A stretch of DNA of 64,000 nt from Nocardiopsis eucommiae (GCA_018388625.1 CP074402.1:3286001-3350000), one strand, 5' to 3'; shown: positions 8,921 to 17,961, counted from the first letter of the stretch. Made by a program: numbers and translations. The notes: generated by a model from the sequence alone, not told the origin.

Positions 8921-10214
8921 TCTCCCCGAAGGCGGTGTCGAGGGCGCGCGCGGCCTCGTCGGTGGCCTGGTCCACGTCGGTGTTCCCGGCCGCCACCCGC
9001 TGCACCATGCCGGGCAGGATGCCCTCGGCGTCCACCGTGGCCCAGGCGCCGGTGACGGGAACGAACCGCGTCCCGGCGTCGATGGTCTCGACGAAGGGGC
9101 CGATCTCCTCGTCGGAGGAGGCCAGCTCCTCGCGGACGTCGGTGTAGGCGGGCAGGTTGCCCATCGCCTCGTACATCTTCAGCTGGTACTCCTTGCCCGC
9201 CAGGAGTTTCACGAACTCGACGGAGAGGGTGCGGCGCTCGGTCCCGGCCAGCACGCCGAGGTTGTTGCCCCCGGCGAAGGCGGGGGCCACGGTGCCGGGC
9301 TCGGTTCCGGGAAGCGGGACGACGGCGGCGTTCTCGGCCACCTCGCTGTCGCGCAGCGCGTTGAGGTTGAAGTTGCCACCGATGGTCATGGCGGCGTTCC
9401 CGGCGAGGAAGTTCTGCACGGAGGCGTCGCCGGTCAGCTGTGAGCAGGTCTGGGGCGGGCAGACGTCGTCGGACAGGATGCGTCCGTACAGCTCCAGGCC
9501 CCTGCGGGACTCGGCGGAGTCGATGGTGGCGGCGTAGGTGTCGCCACGGAGCTCCGCGATGTCGCCGCCGTGCGCCCACACGAACGGCATCATGGCGTAG
9601 GTGTAGGCGCCGCCAGCGGAGATCCCCAGCATCCCGGGGCGGGCCTCCCGGACGGCGCGGCCGGTCTCCACGACCTCCTCCAGCGTCCGGGGGACCTCCA
9701 GGTCGAGCTCCTCCAGCACGTCGGTGCGGTAGAAGAGGGCGCGGGCGCCGAGGAACCAGGGCACACCGTAGGAGGCGCCGTCCACCTGTGCGGTGGCGGC
9801 GACGTCGGCGGCGATGTCCTCGTGCGGTTCCCAGTCGGAGAGGTCCTCGGTAAGGTCCACGAACCCCGCCGACTCGACGTATCCCGCCAGGTCGGTGTTG
9901 CCGTACTCGGCGACGTCGGGGGCCGATCCGGGGTCGAGGAAGGCGCCCTGGAAGCGTTCGGCCCGGGTCTCCACGGGAATGTACTGGACCTGAACGTCGA
10001 CCCCGTCGTGCGCGGCCTCGAACTCCGCGACGGCCGCGTCGACGACCCGTTCCTTCGGGGCCTGGTCGACCTCGGAGAAGAGCCAGACGCGCAGGGTGCC
10101 GTCCGGCTCGTCCACACCGGAGGCGGCCCCGGGGGTCTGGAGGGGCGCGCAGGCGGTGGTCAGGGCCGCGAGTCCGAGGAGCGCGCACAGGCGCGCGGGG
10201 GTAGTGAGTCGCAT
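8917..10214 (-). CDS. Extracellular sugar-binding lipoprotein (SBP family 1)
   Basis: Secreted lipoprotein of about 432 residues that captures the sugar for the CUT1 importer. The signal ends in the lipobox LTTAC, with the lipid-anchor cysteine at residue 22. Family 1 solute-binding hallmarks follow: a DGTLRVWLFSEVDQ first strand, PDVAEYGNTDLAGYV, YGVPWFLGARALFYR, and FLAGNAAMTIGGNF. A missing base at 8924-8927 hides the natural stop; adding it gives a TGA that overlaps the MalF start as GTGA. It is the first gene of the operon, 100 bases downstream of a palindromic operator candidate. The importer is near the cellulase cluster, but the substrate cannot be told from the sequence. Confidence 0.87.
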
Positions 10215-10313
10215 CGAAACTCCCCAGGTCGGAGGTAGGGAAAGCGGGAGCCGACCATCGGTGGGATGACTCTAGGGACGCGCTCGGACCAGGCAGAAGG
10301 GAGCGGGGACAAA

Positions 10314-10330
10314 GTTGTGCCCTGCACAAC
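10314..10330. promoter_or_regulatory. Palindrome GTTGTGCCCTGCACAAC, candidate IclR operator
   Basis: Perfect 7-3-7 palindrome upstream of the sugar-binding gene. It overlaps a longer inverted repeat: GTGCCCTGCAC at 10317-10327 recurs as GTGCAGGGCAC at 10343-10353. Paired sites of this kind fit the IclR regulator encoded at the end of the operon. The same bases could fold as a terminator for the FMN reductase gene, which ends at 10390, though no T run follows. Confidence 0.5.
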
Positions 10331-10389
10331 GCGGGATGCGCAGTGCAGGGCACGTGGTCGCGGAACGGGCTCCCCTGAGGGGGTCGGGT

Positions 10390-11007
10390 TCACCGACCCA
10401 GACCGGACATCAGGTCCGCGAAGGGGGTGGGCTCGTCGTAGGGGTCGGTCCCCGTGGGCGCGCTGTCGGTGACGAGCAGCGCCAGCTGGCGGGCGGCCCG
10501 CGCGATGCGCTCGGACAGCTCCCGACCGCCGCCCTCGCCCGCGCCCCAGTCCTCGGAGGCGGCGTAGACGCCCGTGGGCACCACCACCGAGCGGGTGTAG
10601 GTGAACATGGGCCGCAGCGCGTGCTCCAGCACCAGGGAATGGCGCGGACTGCCCCCGGTGGCGGCCACCACGACCGGCTTGCCGTCCAGCGCCTCGGTGT
10701 CGACCACGTCGAAGAACGACTTGAACAGCCCGCTGTAGGAGGCGTTGAAGACCGGGGTCACCGCGATGATCCCGTCGGCCTCGGCCAGGTCCGCCAGGAC
10801 CCCGGGCAGGTCGCCCGTGGGGACACGGGTGGTCATGGCGTTCATGATGTCGTGGGCCAGGTCGCGGAGCTCGACCACCCGGACCTCGACCTTCTCGTCG
10901 CGGTCGGTGAGGGCCTCCTCGGCGGCGGCGGTCAGCCGGTCCGCGAGCAGGCGGGTCGAGGAGGGGTTGCTGAGCCCGGCCGTGACGGTGACGAGCCTGC
11001 GGGTCAT
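10390..11007 (-). CDS. NADPH-dependent FMN reductase (CE1759-type flavodoxin-like)
   Basis: A 205-residue flavodoxin-like reductase. Landmarks: TVTAGLSNPSSTRLLADRL, the FMN phosphate-binding strand-loop; TPVFNASYSGLFKSFFDVVD, the dimer and flavin contact; and VAATGGSPRHSL. It matches the CE1759 group of FMN reductases normally encoded beside luciferase-like monooxygenases. Its ATG overlaps the stop of the upstream LLM-class oxygenase gene (ATGA), which strongly implies it supplies FMNH2 to that enzyme. Reading frame intact. Confidence 0.85.
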   Translation of the reverse strand: MTRRLVTVTAGLSNPSSTRLLADRLTAAAEEALTDRDEKVEVRVVELRDLAHDIMNAMTTRVPTGDLPGVLADLAEADGIIAVTPVFNASYSGLFKSFFDVVDTEALDGKPVVVAATGGSPRHSLVLEHALRPMFTYTRSVVVPTGVYAASEDWGAGEGGGRELSERIARAARQLALLVTDSAPTGTDPYDEPTPFADLMSGLGR

Positions 11008-12107
11008 TCCTGGACCTCCGTGTTCGTGGTGGCGCGCTCCTTCGCGGCCAGGAGCGAGGCGTGGTTCGGGGCGTCGGGCACGTGGTCCGGCTTCTTCGCG
11101 GCGAACTCCCTGCGCAGCACCGGGACGACCTCCTCACCGAGGAGGTCCAGCTGCTCCAGGACGGTCTTGAGCGGCAGACCCGCGTGGTCCATCAGGAAGA
11201 GCTGGCGCTGGTAGTCACCGAAGGACTCCCTGAAGCCCAGGGTACGGTCGATGACCTCCTGAGGGCTGCCCACGGTGAGCGGGGTCTCCCGGGTGAACTC
11301 CTCCAGGGAGGGGCCACCGCCGTAGACCGGCGCGTTGTCGAAGTAGGGCCGGAACTCCCTGACCGCGTCCTGGGAGTTCCTCCGCATGAACACCTGGCCG
11401 CCGAGCCCGACGATCGCCTGCTCGGCCCTGCCGTGGCCGTAGTGCTCGAAGCGGCGCCGGTACAGGGAGATGAGCTTCTTGGTGTGGGTGGCGGGCCAGA
11501 AGATGTTGTTGTGGAAGAAGCCGTCGCCGTAGAAGGCGGCCTGTTCGGCGATCTCCGGTGAGCGGATGGAGCCGTGCCAGACGAACGGCGGCACGTCGTC
11601 CAGCGGGCGCGGGGTGGAGGTGAAGCCCTGCAGCGGGGTGCGGAACTTGCCCTCCCAGTTGACGACCTCCTCGCGCCAGAGCCGGTGCAGGAGGTTGTAG
11701 TTCTCCAGCGCCAGCGGGATGCCCTGGCGGATGTCCTGTCCGAACCACGGGTAGACCGGGCCGGTGTTGCCCCGGCCCATCATCAGGTCCACGCGCCCCT
11801 CGGCCAGGTGCTGGAGCATCGCGAAGTCCTCCGCGATCTTCACCGGGTCGTTGGTGGTGATGAGGGTGGTGGAGGTGGACAGGATGATCTTCTCGGTCCG
11901 CGCGGCGACGTAACCGAGCATGGTCGTGGGCGAGGAGGCCACGAAGGGCGGGTTGTGGTGCTCACCCGTGGCGAAGACGTCCAGCCCCACCTCCTCGGCC
12001 TTCAGCGCGATCCGCACCATCGCCTTGATCCGCTCGCCCTCGGTCGGCGTACGTCCCGTCGTGGGGTCGGTCGTCACGTCGCTGACCGAGAAGATTCCGA
12101 ACTGCAT
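11004..12107 (-). CDS. LLM-class flavin-dependent oxidoreductase (luciferase-like monooxygenase)
   Basis: A 367-residue TIM-barrel monooxygenase that uses reduced FMN and O2. ATG at 12107 is chosen because the family begins MQFGIFSVSDV; the in-frame extension to 12242 lacks family character. Motifs: VFATGEHHNPPFVASSPTTML near the flavin site, TTLITTNDPVKIAEDFAMLQHLAEGRVDLMMGRG, and the WHGS segment. With its overlapping FMN reductase gene it forms a two-component system like those for alkanesulfonate or other organosulfur or alkane substrates; no sulfonate transporter is adjacent, so the substrate is open. A TTCCTAGGAA palindrome lies 23 bases upstream. Confidence 0.87.
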   Translation of the reverse strand: MQFGIFSVSDVTTDPTTGRTPTEGERIKAMVRIALKAEEVGLDVFATGEHHNPPFVASSPTTMLGYVAARTEKIILSTSTTLITTNDPVKIAEDFAMLQHLAEGRVDLMMGRGNTGPVYPWFGQDIRQGIPLALENYNLLHRLWREEVVNWEGKFRTPLQGFTSTPRPLDDVPPFVWHGSIRSPEIAEQAAFYGDGFFHNNIFWPATHTKKLISLYRRRFEHYGHGRAEQAIVGLGGQVFMRRNSQDAVREFRPYFDNAPVYGGGPSLEEFTRETPLTVGSPQEVIDRTLGFRESFGDYQRQLFLMDHAGLPLKTVLEQLDLLGEEVVPVLRREFAAKKPDHVPDAPNHASLLAAKERATTNTEVQE

Positions 12108-12130
12108 GGCCGTTCCCCGATCCAAATAGC

Positions 12131-12140
12131 TTCCTAGGAA
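12131..12140. promoter_or_regulatory. Palindrome TTCCTAGGAA before the monooxygenase gene
   Basis: A perfect ten-base palindrome in an unusually AT-rich patch (12122-12163) upstream of the LLM oxygenase start. It is a candidate operator or promoter element; the regulator is unknown. Confidence 0.3.
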
Positions 12141-12785
12141 AATGCTTTCGATGAAACTATCATGCGGAACCCCGTCCGGGAGCCAGGTATTCCCGCCCGC
12201 GTACCGTGCGGGCGCGGGGTCGTGGCGCGCACCCCGCGCCACAGGGAACGCCCGTCAAGGGTCACTATGCCCCGGATTCCACCGAACCGAGCGGAACCGA
12301 CACCATCCCGCTCCCCCGTCGACCCCGTCCCGAGCAGGAAGGGACCGCGCCGACTCGCTCCCACCGACGAGGTGCGCGTGGAACGCGACCCACTCCTCGG
12401 CGGGCACACACGGCTGCCAGGATCGTCCCGGCCACCCGTCGGGCGGAGTCGCGGCGGAACGCACCCGGCCTCCAGACGCCCGTGGGTGACGTGTCCCTCA
12501 CCGCCGCGTGTCAGGCTCCACTTCCGGGCGGTCCGCGTCACGCGGTCGTGGTTCCCAGGGGGCGTCAGCGGATGCGCGCGAACGGGCGCCGCGCCCACTC
12601 CCCACCAGCCGGGATCCCCGACCAGGGCGCGTTCCTCGGCCCCGGCGGGGCGCACCGGGAGACGTCGTCCCGGACGTGATCGCCCCCATCCCGGACCCGA
12701 ATCGGGGGAGCTTAGGACGCCCGTGCCCGAGTCCGCACCCGCTTTTACCGGCCGGACCGAAAATCGGTCCACTGGCCGGGAACAC
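12141..12785. other. Gene-free stretch
   Basis: About 650 bases with no convincing protein gene. Frames that stay open are rich in Arg, Pro and Gly and show no bias toward G or C at the third codon position, unlike the real genes nearby. Several short GC hairpins occur, and a perfect 17-base palindrome (GGACCGA, AAA, TCGGTCC) sits at 12754-12770 directly before a good -10 hexamer at 12787-12792. Confidence 0.5.
12754..12770. promoter_or_regulatory. Palindrome GGACCGAAAATCGGTCC
   Basis: Perfect 7-3-7 inverted repeat ending 16 bases before the hexamer TATGCT (12787-12792), where a -35 element would lie. It looks like an operator over a plus-strand promoter; no protein gene follows within 300 bases. 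Confidence 0.4.
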
Positions 12786-12798
12786 CTATGCTCAGAGA

Positions 12799-13068
12799 AG
12801 CGTTCTCACAGGTGAAGCACCCCAGACCGACCCCGACCCCAACACACCCACCGAGTCTGTGCGAAGCTTCCGAGATCACCTCAAGACCATGCGCGGTTGT
12901 ACGCGTTCGTGTCGGCAATGGGGGTTTCTGACACGAAACCATCGCTACAACCGCCTTCCCAGCGGCCAGACCGCACCTAGTGCGCAGGCCGCGCGGTCGG
13001 GTCCCACGTTGGGGGACGTGGGACCCGGCCAGGCTTCAGGGGCGCGCCTCAGGGCGCGCCCCTTTCTC
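12799..13068 (+). ncRNA. Possible small non-coding transcript ending at an intrinsic terminator
   Basis: This interval is bounded on the left by a -10-like TATGCT (12787-12792) and an overlapping operator-like palindrome. On the right lie an 11-base hairpin (12999-13009 with 13016-13026, loop TGGGGG) and a ten-base stem GGGGCGCGCC / GGCGCGCCCC (13039-13062) followed by TTTCTCT, a textbook plus-strand terminator. No protein gene on this strand explains that terminator, since the next gene (13087) is on the minus strand. Inferred: a transcript of about 270 bases. It may equally be only the terminator of the minus-strand kinase gene read from the other side. No known RNA family was recognised. 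Confidence 0.25.
13039..13062 (+). terminator. Intrinsic terminator with T-rich tail
   Basis: Ten-base perfect stem with loop TCAG, followed on the plus strand by TTTCTCT. It may also serve the minus-strand kinase gene, which ends 25 bases away. Confidence 0.65.
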
Positions 13069-13086
13069 TGTGCCGGACCAGCTGGA

Positions 13087-15339
13087 TCAGGCCCGTTCGT
13101 GGAAGTCGATCAGGGTCATGGGCACGATCTCGGCGTCATAGAACTCGGGTGTCTCCTCGGTGGGTTCGGTGAAGTCCGTGATCGGTTTGCACGGATACAG
13201 CGGAATGACGTTCTCAGAGGGGTCGGGGGCCTCTCCGGTGTCGATGTCCCATCCGTCGCCGCAGGCCATCCGCTCGTCGATCGCCCTTGTGGTGCTCCTG
13301 GAGAATCGGCCGTAGAGGTAGACACGCCGGTCCTCCTGGCCCGTCACGTCCTCCAGTACTCCTGCCACGTCCATCGCGTAAGCACAGTCGATGTCCCAAC
13401 CGCTGGCCTGGACGTCCCACACCTCCTGAGTGGGCCAACCGGAGAGGATGGTCCCGCAGAGCGGGGCGTACACCACCCCCAGTGGCCCCCGCCCTCGACA
13501 ACCGTCATCTGTGGGTCCTCCAGCGCAACCTGGGCGTTGGTCTCCTCAAAGTCGACCAGCACCTCCCACTGCTCGGTGTCGTACCGGGCACGCGACGGCG
13601 CTCCCTCTCCGTCGAGTTCGACCCGAGCCGACGCCTCCGTCTCGATGAGGGCCCCCTCGGCCAGGAACCCGAACGGAGTGGTGCCCCGGTACACACCGTC
13701 CTCCCCCGACACTCTCTCGACCCCGCCCGCCTCTGCCATCGCTCGCAGCGGCTGGGTGACGAGGGTGGCGGCGACGGAGTCGGGGCCGACGCCAGGGGAG
13801 AGTTCGATCCTCTGAGGCGACTCCCGAAACATCCCGAAACTCTCCTCCTGAGGTGCGTACACGTACAGCTCGCCTTGGTGGCTGGCGACCGCCGTCGTGT
13901 CGGGTCCCATCGCCGCGCCCCGGATGAGGAAGCTCTGGTCCGCCGCCGAGTACAGGTACTCCTCCTCGGCACGGCTCTCCTCCAGCACGGCCTCCACCGG
14001 CTGACCCGTCTCCTCCGCGACCCGCTCCGCGTGCGCCCGGGTGTAGCTCCGGGTCACCCGCGCGGTGAACCCCGGACCCTCCTCCAACAGGCTCGCGGCG
14101 GCCGCGACCCTCTCCGAAGGACCGCCGACCACCTGCTCGTAGACGACGTAGCCGCCCGCGGCCACCGCGGCCACCGCGAGCACACCCGCGGCCGCGAGGC
14201 CCGCCTTGGAGGTGGCGACCGCGCTCAACAGCCCGCCGGTGGTACCGCTGCCAGCCGAGGCGGAGGCCGTGGCCGTTCCCGCACCCACGGAACCCCCGCT
14301 CCCGTTCCCGCCGAGCCGCCCGTGCCCAGCGCGCCCCCACCCACGACGCTCGCGCCCAGACCGGCCGCGGAGACGGCGCCCAGCGCCGCCGCCCAGCGTC
14401 CGGGGTCGTGTCCGGCGTCGTCCACCCCACGCCAGTAGTCGCGGAGCATACGGCGCAGGCCGTCAGTGACCGCACCCCCGCCGGTGCGGCCGTCCGGCTC
14501 CGCCTCGGGCAGCAGCGCCCGGACCAGTTCCTCCGAGGTCGGCCTCCGCAGCGGGTCCACCGACAGCGCGGCCTCGACCAGGCCCCGCAGTTCCTCCGGC
14601 ACACCCGTGACGTCGTACTCACCCTGACGGACGCGCCGTGCCAGTTCCCCGGCGTCGCCGGTCCCGAACGGGGCGCGCCGGGTGGCGGCCAGCGTGACCA
14701 GCCCGCCCCAGGCGAACACGTCGGCGGCCGGATCCGCGCTCACGCCGGTGTAGCGTTCGGGCGCGCTCCAACCCGGTGTTCCATAGGAGGCCGAGGCGTC
14801 CGTGGTCCTGTCCGTGCCGATGTCGACCGCGATGCCGAAGTCCACGATCTTCGGTCCGCCCGGAGACAGGATCACGTTGCCCGGCTTGATGTCACGGTGC
14901 GCGATCCCCGCCGCGTGCAGGGCGGCCAGACCCTCCGCCGTGCCCAGCGCGAAGGTGCGCAGCATGTCGCCCTCCAGTGGCCCGAACGCGCGCACGTGGC
15001 GGCGCAGGTCCCGCCCCGCCACGTAGTCGAAGGCCAACCAGGGGACCGTCGCCTCGGTGTCGGCGGCGTGCAGCCGGGCCGTGCTGATCCCGTCCGCCCG
15101 CCCCAGCATCTCGACCTCCCGGGCGAAGGCCTCCCGGAACCGGGGCCGCCCGGCGAAGTCGGCGTGCACGGTCTTGACCGCCACGCACACCCCTGGCCGT
15201 CCAGGGCTCCGAAGACCGCGCCCATCCCTCCGGCGCCGATCCTCCCCACCACCCGGTAGGGGCCGATCGTGGCCGGGTCGCCCGCCTCCAGCGGCGAGAG
15301 TCCGTGCGGCGGGGGGACGGTGTCAGGGGTGGGGGACAT
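13087..15339 (-). CDS. Membrane Ser/Thr protein kinase with non-PASTA ectodomain (three one-base breaks)
   Basis: About 751 residues once three short runs are corrected (15190-15193, 14293-14297, 13476-13480). Residues 1-280 form a Hanks-type kinase: glycine loop VGRIGAGGMGAVFG, VAVKTV with the ATP-binding lysine (recovered by the first correction), HRDIKPGNVIL catalytic loop, and KIVDFGIAVD with a Ser/Thr-rich activation segment. A juxtamembrane stretch rich in Gly and Ala leads to one membrane helix (AGLAAAGVLAVAAVAAGGYVV). The outer domain of about 400 residues has no PASTA repeats; its antiparallel beta-rich look (FTARVTRSYT, GELYVYAPQEES, YRGTTPFGFLAEGALIETEA) resembles lipoprotein-like sensory domains. 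It probably senses an external signal and phosphorylates cytosolic targets. It is divergent from the LacI regulator. Confidence 0.85.
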
Positions 15340-15463
15340 CGGGGCCCTTCAGACAGGGGTGGGGGAACTGCGTGCGGTCACTCTGATGCGTCCGTGACAC
15401 GCGGGGTTCGCGGGTCGACGGCTCCCACAGACGGTACGATGCGCCTGCGCGGGAGGGGGCACG

Positions 15464-16471
15464 ATGGCGACTGGCGGACGACCGACGATGGCGGACGTCG
15501 CGGCGCACCTCGGCGTCTCCCGGCAGCTGGTCTCGTTGGTCCTGGCCGACCGGCCCGGTCCGAGCGCGGCCACCCGTGAACGCGTGCTGCGCGCCGCCGA
15601 GGAGCTCGGCTACCGTGCCGACACCGCGGCGCAGCTGCTGCGCCGTGCCCGCAGCCGCCAGGTGGGGGTGCTGTTCACCATGGAGCACCCGATGGACGCC
15701 GACCTCGTCGAGGCGCTGTACCCGGAGGCGGCCCGGCTCGGCTACGGCGTGGCCCTGAGCGCGATGCTCGCCAACCGCACCGAACGGCAGGCGATCGACG
15801 AGCTCGTGGGGCTGCGCTGTGAGGCGCTGGTCCTGATCGGGATGTCGGCGCAGGCACCGGAGGACCTGGCCAGGGTGGCCGAACGCGTGCCGGTGGTGGA
15901 GATCGGCCAGCGCACCAACGCGGCCGGGACCGACAGCGTGCGCACCGACGCCGTGTCCGGGGTGCGGCGGGCCGTCGACCACCTGGTCGCCCTCGGTCAC
16001 CGGCGGATCGCGCACGTGTTCGGCGGAGACCTGCCGAGCGCCCCGGAACGCCGGACCGGCTACCTGGAGGGGATGCGCGCGCACGGGCTGGGGACGTACG
16101 TGGACCTGGTCCCGGGCGCCTACACCGAGGAGGCGGGGGCCCGAGCGGCCTCGGTGCTCCTGGACCGGTCCGAGCTGCCCACGGCCGTCGTGTGCTGCAA
16201 CGACCAGTCGGCGCGCGGCCTCATGGAGACCCTGATCCGCGCGGGCCGTTCCGTCCCGGGCGAGGTGTCCGTGGTGGGGTACGACGACAGCCGGGCCGCC
16301 CGCCTGTCGTTCCTGAGCCTGACCTCGGTCCGCCAGGACGTGACCCGCATCGCGGAACTGACTCTCGGGGCGGTCGCGGAGCGCCTGGAGGAGGGACGCA
16401 CGGAGAGCACGCACGTGCTGCTCCCGACCACGCTCACCGTGCGGGAGAGCACCGCTCCCCCTCGGACCTGA
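15464..16471 (+). CDS. LacI-family transcriptional regulator
   Basis: A 335-residue repressor. The N-terminal helix-turn-helix reads TMADVAAHLGVSRQLVSLVLADRPG with the hinge helix RAAEELGYRADTAAQLLR; the periplasmic-binding-like sensor follows (VGVLFTMEHPMDADLVEAL, HRRIAHVFGG, TAVVCCNDQSARGLMETL, VSVVGYDDSRAARLS). ATG at 15464 follows a GGGAGGGGG ribosome site. The next gene on the same strand is an MFS transporter about 200 bases on, but that gene has its own palindrome, so co-regulation is only possible. The sugar ligand is unknown, and the hinge differs from the arabinose regulator in this window. Confidence 0.87.
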   Translation: MATGGRPTMADVAAHLGVSRQLVSLVLADRPGPSAATRERVLRAAEELGYRADTAAQLLRRARSRQVGVLFTMEHPMDADLVEALYPEAARLGYGVALSAMLANRTERQAIDELVGLRCEALVLIGMSAQAPEDLARVAERVPVVEIGQRTNAAGTDSVRTDAVSGVRRAVDHLVALGHRRIAHVFGGDLPSAPERRTGYLEGMRAHGLGTYVDLVPGAYTEEAGARAASVLLDRSELPTAVVCCNDQSARGLMETLIRAGRSVPGEVSVVGYDDSRAARLSFLSLTSVRQDVTRIAELTLGAVAERLEEGRTESTHVLLPTTLTVRESTAPPRT

Positions 16472-16534
16472 GCCCCACGCGAGGCAGATCACGTACCGGG
16501 CCGTTGGAATTTCTCCGGAGCGGGTGTCATTGTT

Positions 16535-16554
16535 GATTTAGCACGTGCCAAATC
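16535..16554. promoter_or_regulatory. Near-perfect 20-base palindrome, MFS gene operator candidate
   Basis: GATTTAGCACGTGCCAAATC has 9 of 10 matching pairs centred on CACGTG and lies 114 bases before the MFS start, in an AT-rich patch. The symmetry fits MarR- or TetR-type sites better than LacI sites. Confidence 0.5.
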
Positions 16555-16667
16555 ATCACGTCCCCTCCCCACCGGGCGACCGGTTCCCCGTCGCCGCACC
16601 ACTCCACGCCGCGAGGTCCGTCCCGGCCCGTGCGCACGCCGTCCACCCTCCGGAAGGGGGCACCGCC

Positions 16668-17885
16668 ATGCCTCTGGCCATCCTCGCCCTGGCCCTCGGG
16701 GCCTTCGCCATCGGCACCACCGAGTTCGTGATCATGGGCCTGCTTCCCGAGGTCGCCACCGACCTCGACGTGCCCATCTCCACCGCCGGATACCTGATCT
16801 CCGCGTACGCGCTCGGCGTGGTGATCGGGGCTCCCCTGCTCACCGCCCTGGGCACTCGCCTGCCGCGCAAGACCATGCTGCTCGTCTTCATGGGTGTGTT
16901 CCTCGTCGGCAACCTGGCCACCGTCCTGACCAGTTCCTACGGCGCCGTGTTCGCCTCCCGCGTCCTCGCGGGACTGCCCCACGGCGCGTACCTGGGCCTG
17001 GCCGCGCTGGTCGCGGCGCACCTGGCCGGCCCGGCCCGCCGAGCGACGGCCGTGGCGCGCGTGATGCTCGGCCTGACCGTCGCCAACATCGTCGGGGTCC
17101 CGGCCGGAACCCTGCTCGGGCAGCTCCTCGGCTGGCGGGTGGCGTTCCTCGTGGTGGTCGCCCTGTCCGCACTGACCATCCTCGGAGTGGCCCGCTTCGT
17201 GCCGCACACCCCGGCCTCCCGCGTGGGCGGCCTGCGCGGCGAGCTCTCGGCCCTGCGCCACCCGCAGGTGGTCCTCGGGCTGACCACGGCGGTCTTCGGC
17301 TTCGCCGGGGTGTTCGCCGTCTACAGCTACATCTCACCGATGATGACCGAGCTGGCGGGCATGCCCAGCGCGGGGGTCCCGATCGTCCTGGCGCTGTTCG
17401 GCGTCGGCATGACCCTGGGATCGCTGGTGGTGGGTCCGATCGCGGACCGGTGGCTGCGTCCGACCATCTACGTCTCCCTCGCCTCGCTGGCCGGGGTCCT
17501 GGCACTGTTCACGCTGACCGTGCACAACCCCTGGACCGCGGCCGTGACCGTCGTGGTGCTCGGCGCCGTCGGCTTCGGCGTGACCGCGCCGCTGCAGGTC
17601 CTGGTGATGAGCAAGGCCGAGGCGGCGCCCACCATCGCCTCCGCCACCAACCACTCGGCGTTCAACCTCGCCAACGCCGGTGGCGCCTGGCTGGGCGGCC
17701 TGGGCATCGGCATGGGGCTGGGGTACGTGTCCCCCGCCGTGATCGGCGTGGTCCTCGCCCTGGTCGGGCTCGGCATCGCCGTGACGGCCGGGCTGGTGGA
17801 CCGCGAGGGCCCGGGCGCCGCCCCGACCCCCGAGCACCGGGACCGAGCGGCCGGGGCGGACGCCGAGCCCGTGTCCCACGGCTGA
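16668..17885 (+). CDS. MFS transporter, DHA1 family (AraJ/sugar-efflux-like)
   Basis: A 405-residue, 12-helix major facilitator. ATG at 16668 is chosen because family members start MPLAILALALGAFAIGTTEFVIMGLLPEV and a GGAAGGGGG ribosome site precedes it. Motif-like segments: GTTEFVIMGLLPE in helix 1, GAPLLTALGTRLPRK at the 2-3 loop, and FASRVLAGLPHGAYLG. Such proteins export sugars, arabinose-like compounds or drugs; the actual cargo is unknown. A strong terminator follows 12 bases after the stop, so this is probably a single-gene unit controlled by the palindrome at 16535-16554. The arabinose operon begins right after the terminator. Confidence 0.85.
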   Translation: MPLAILALALGAFAIGTTEFVIMGLLPEVATDLDVPISTAGYLISAYALGVVIGAPLLTALGTRLPRKTMLLVFMGVFLVGNLATVLTSSYGAVFASRVLAGLPHGAYLGLAALVAAHLAGPARRATAVARVMLGLTVANIVGVPAGTLLGQLLGWRVAFLVVVALSALTILGVARFVPHTPASRVGGLRGELSALRHPQVVLGLTTAVFGFAGVFAVYSYISPMMTELAGMPSAGVPIVLALFGVGMTLGSLVVGPIADRWLRPTIYVSLASLAGVLALFTLTVHNPWTAAVTVVVLGAVGFGVTAPLQVLVMSKAEAAPTIASATNHSAFNLANAGGAWLGGLGIGMGLGYVSPAVIGVVLALVGLGIAVTAGLVDREGPGAAPTPEHRDRAAGADAEPVSHG

Positions 17886-17897
17886 CCCCACGCCGAT

Positions 17898-17932
17898 CGA
17901 GCGCCCGTACCCCCTGGGGGTGCGGGCGCTCG
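17898..17932 (+). terminator. Terminator of the MFS gene
   Basis: A 16-base stem with one T-G wobble (17898-17913 pairs with 17917-17932) and a tiny loop, 12 bases past the MFS stop. It isolates the MFS gene from the arabinose operon. Confidence 0.75.
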
Positions 17933-17961
17933 GTCGTGGAACGACGGAGTGGGCTCGGGGG

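Noticed and set aside
12134..12815. Protein genes in the 12.1-12.8 kb stretch
   Set aside because: All candidate frames are low-complexity, without ribosome sites or codon bias.
12999..13062. A 6C-type actinobacterial RNA, because one hairpin has a C-rich loop on the minus strand
   Set aside because: Only one such loop is present and the second hairpin has a TCAG loop, so the required pair of C-rich loops is absent.
2316..15339. Calling the AA10, GH6, kinase and similar genes pseudogenes
   Set aside because: Apart from single run-length gaps they keep all catalytic motifs and codon bias, and show no in-frame stops or larger lesions.
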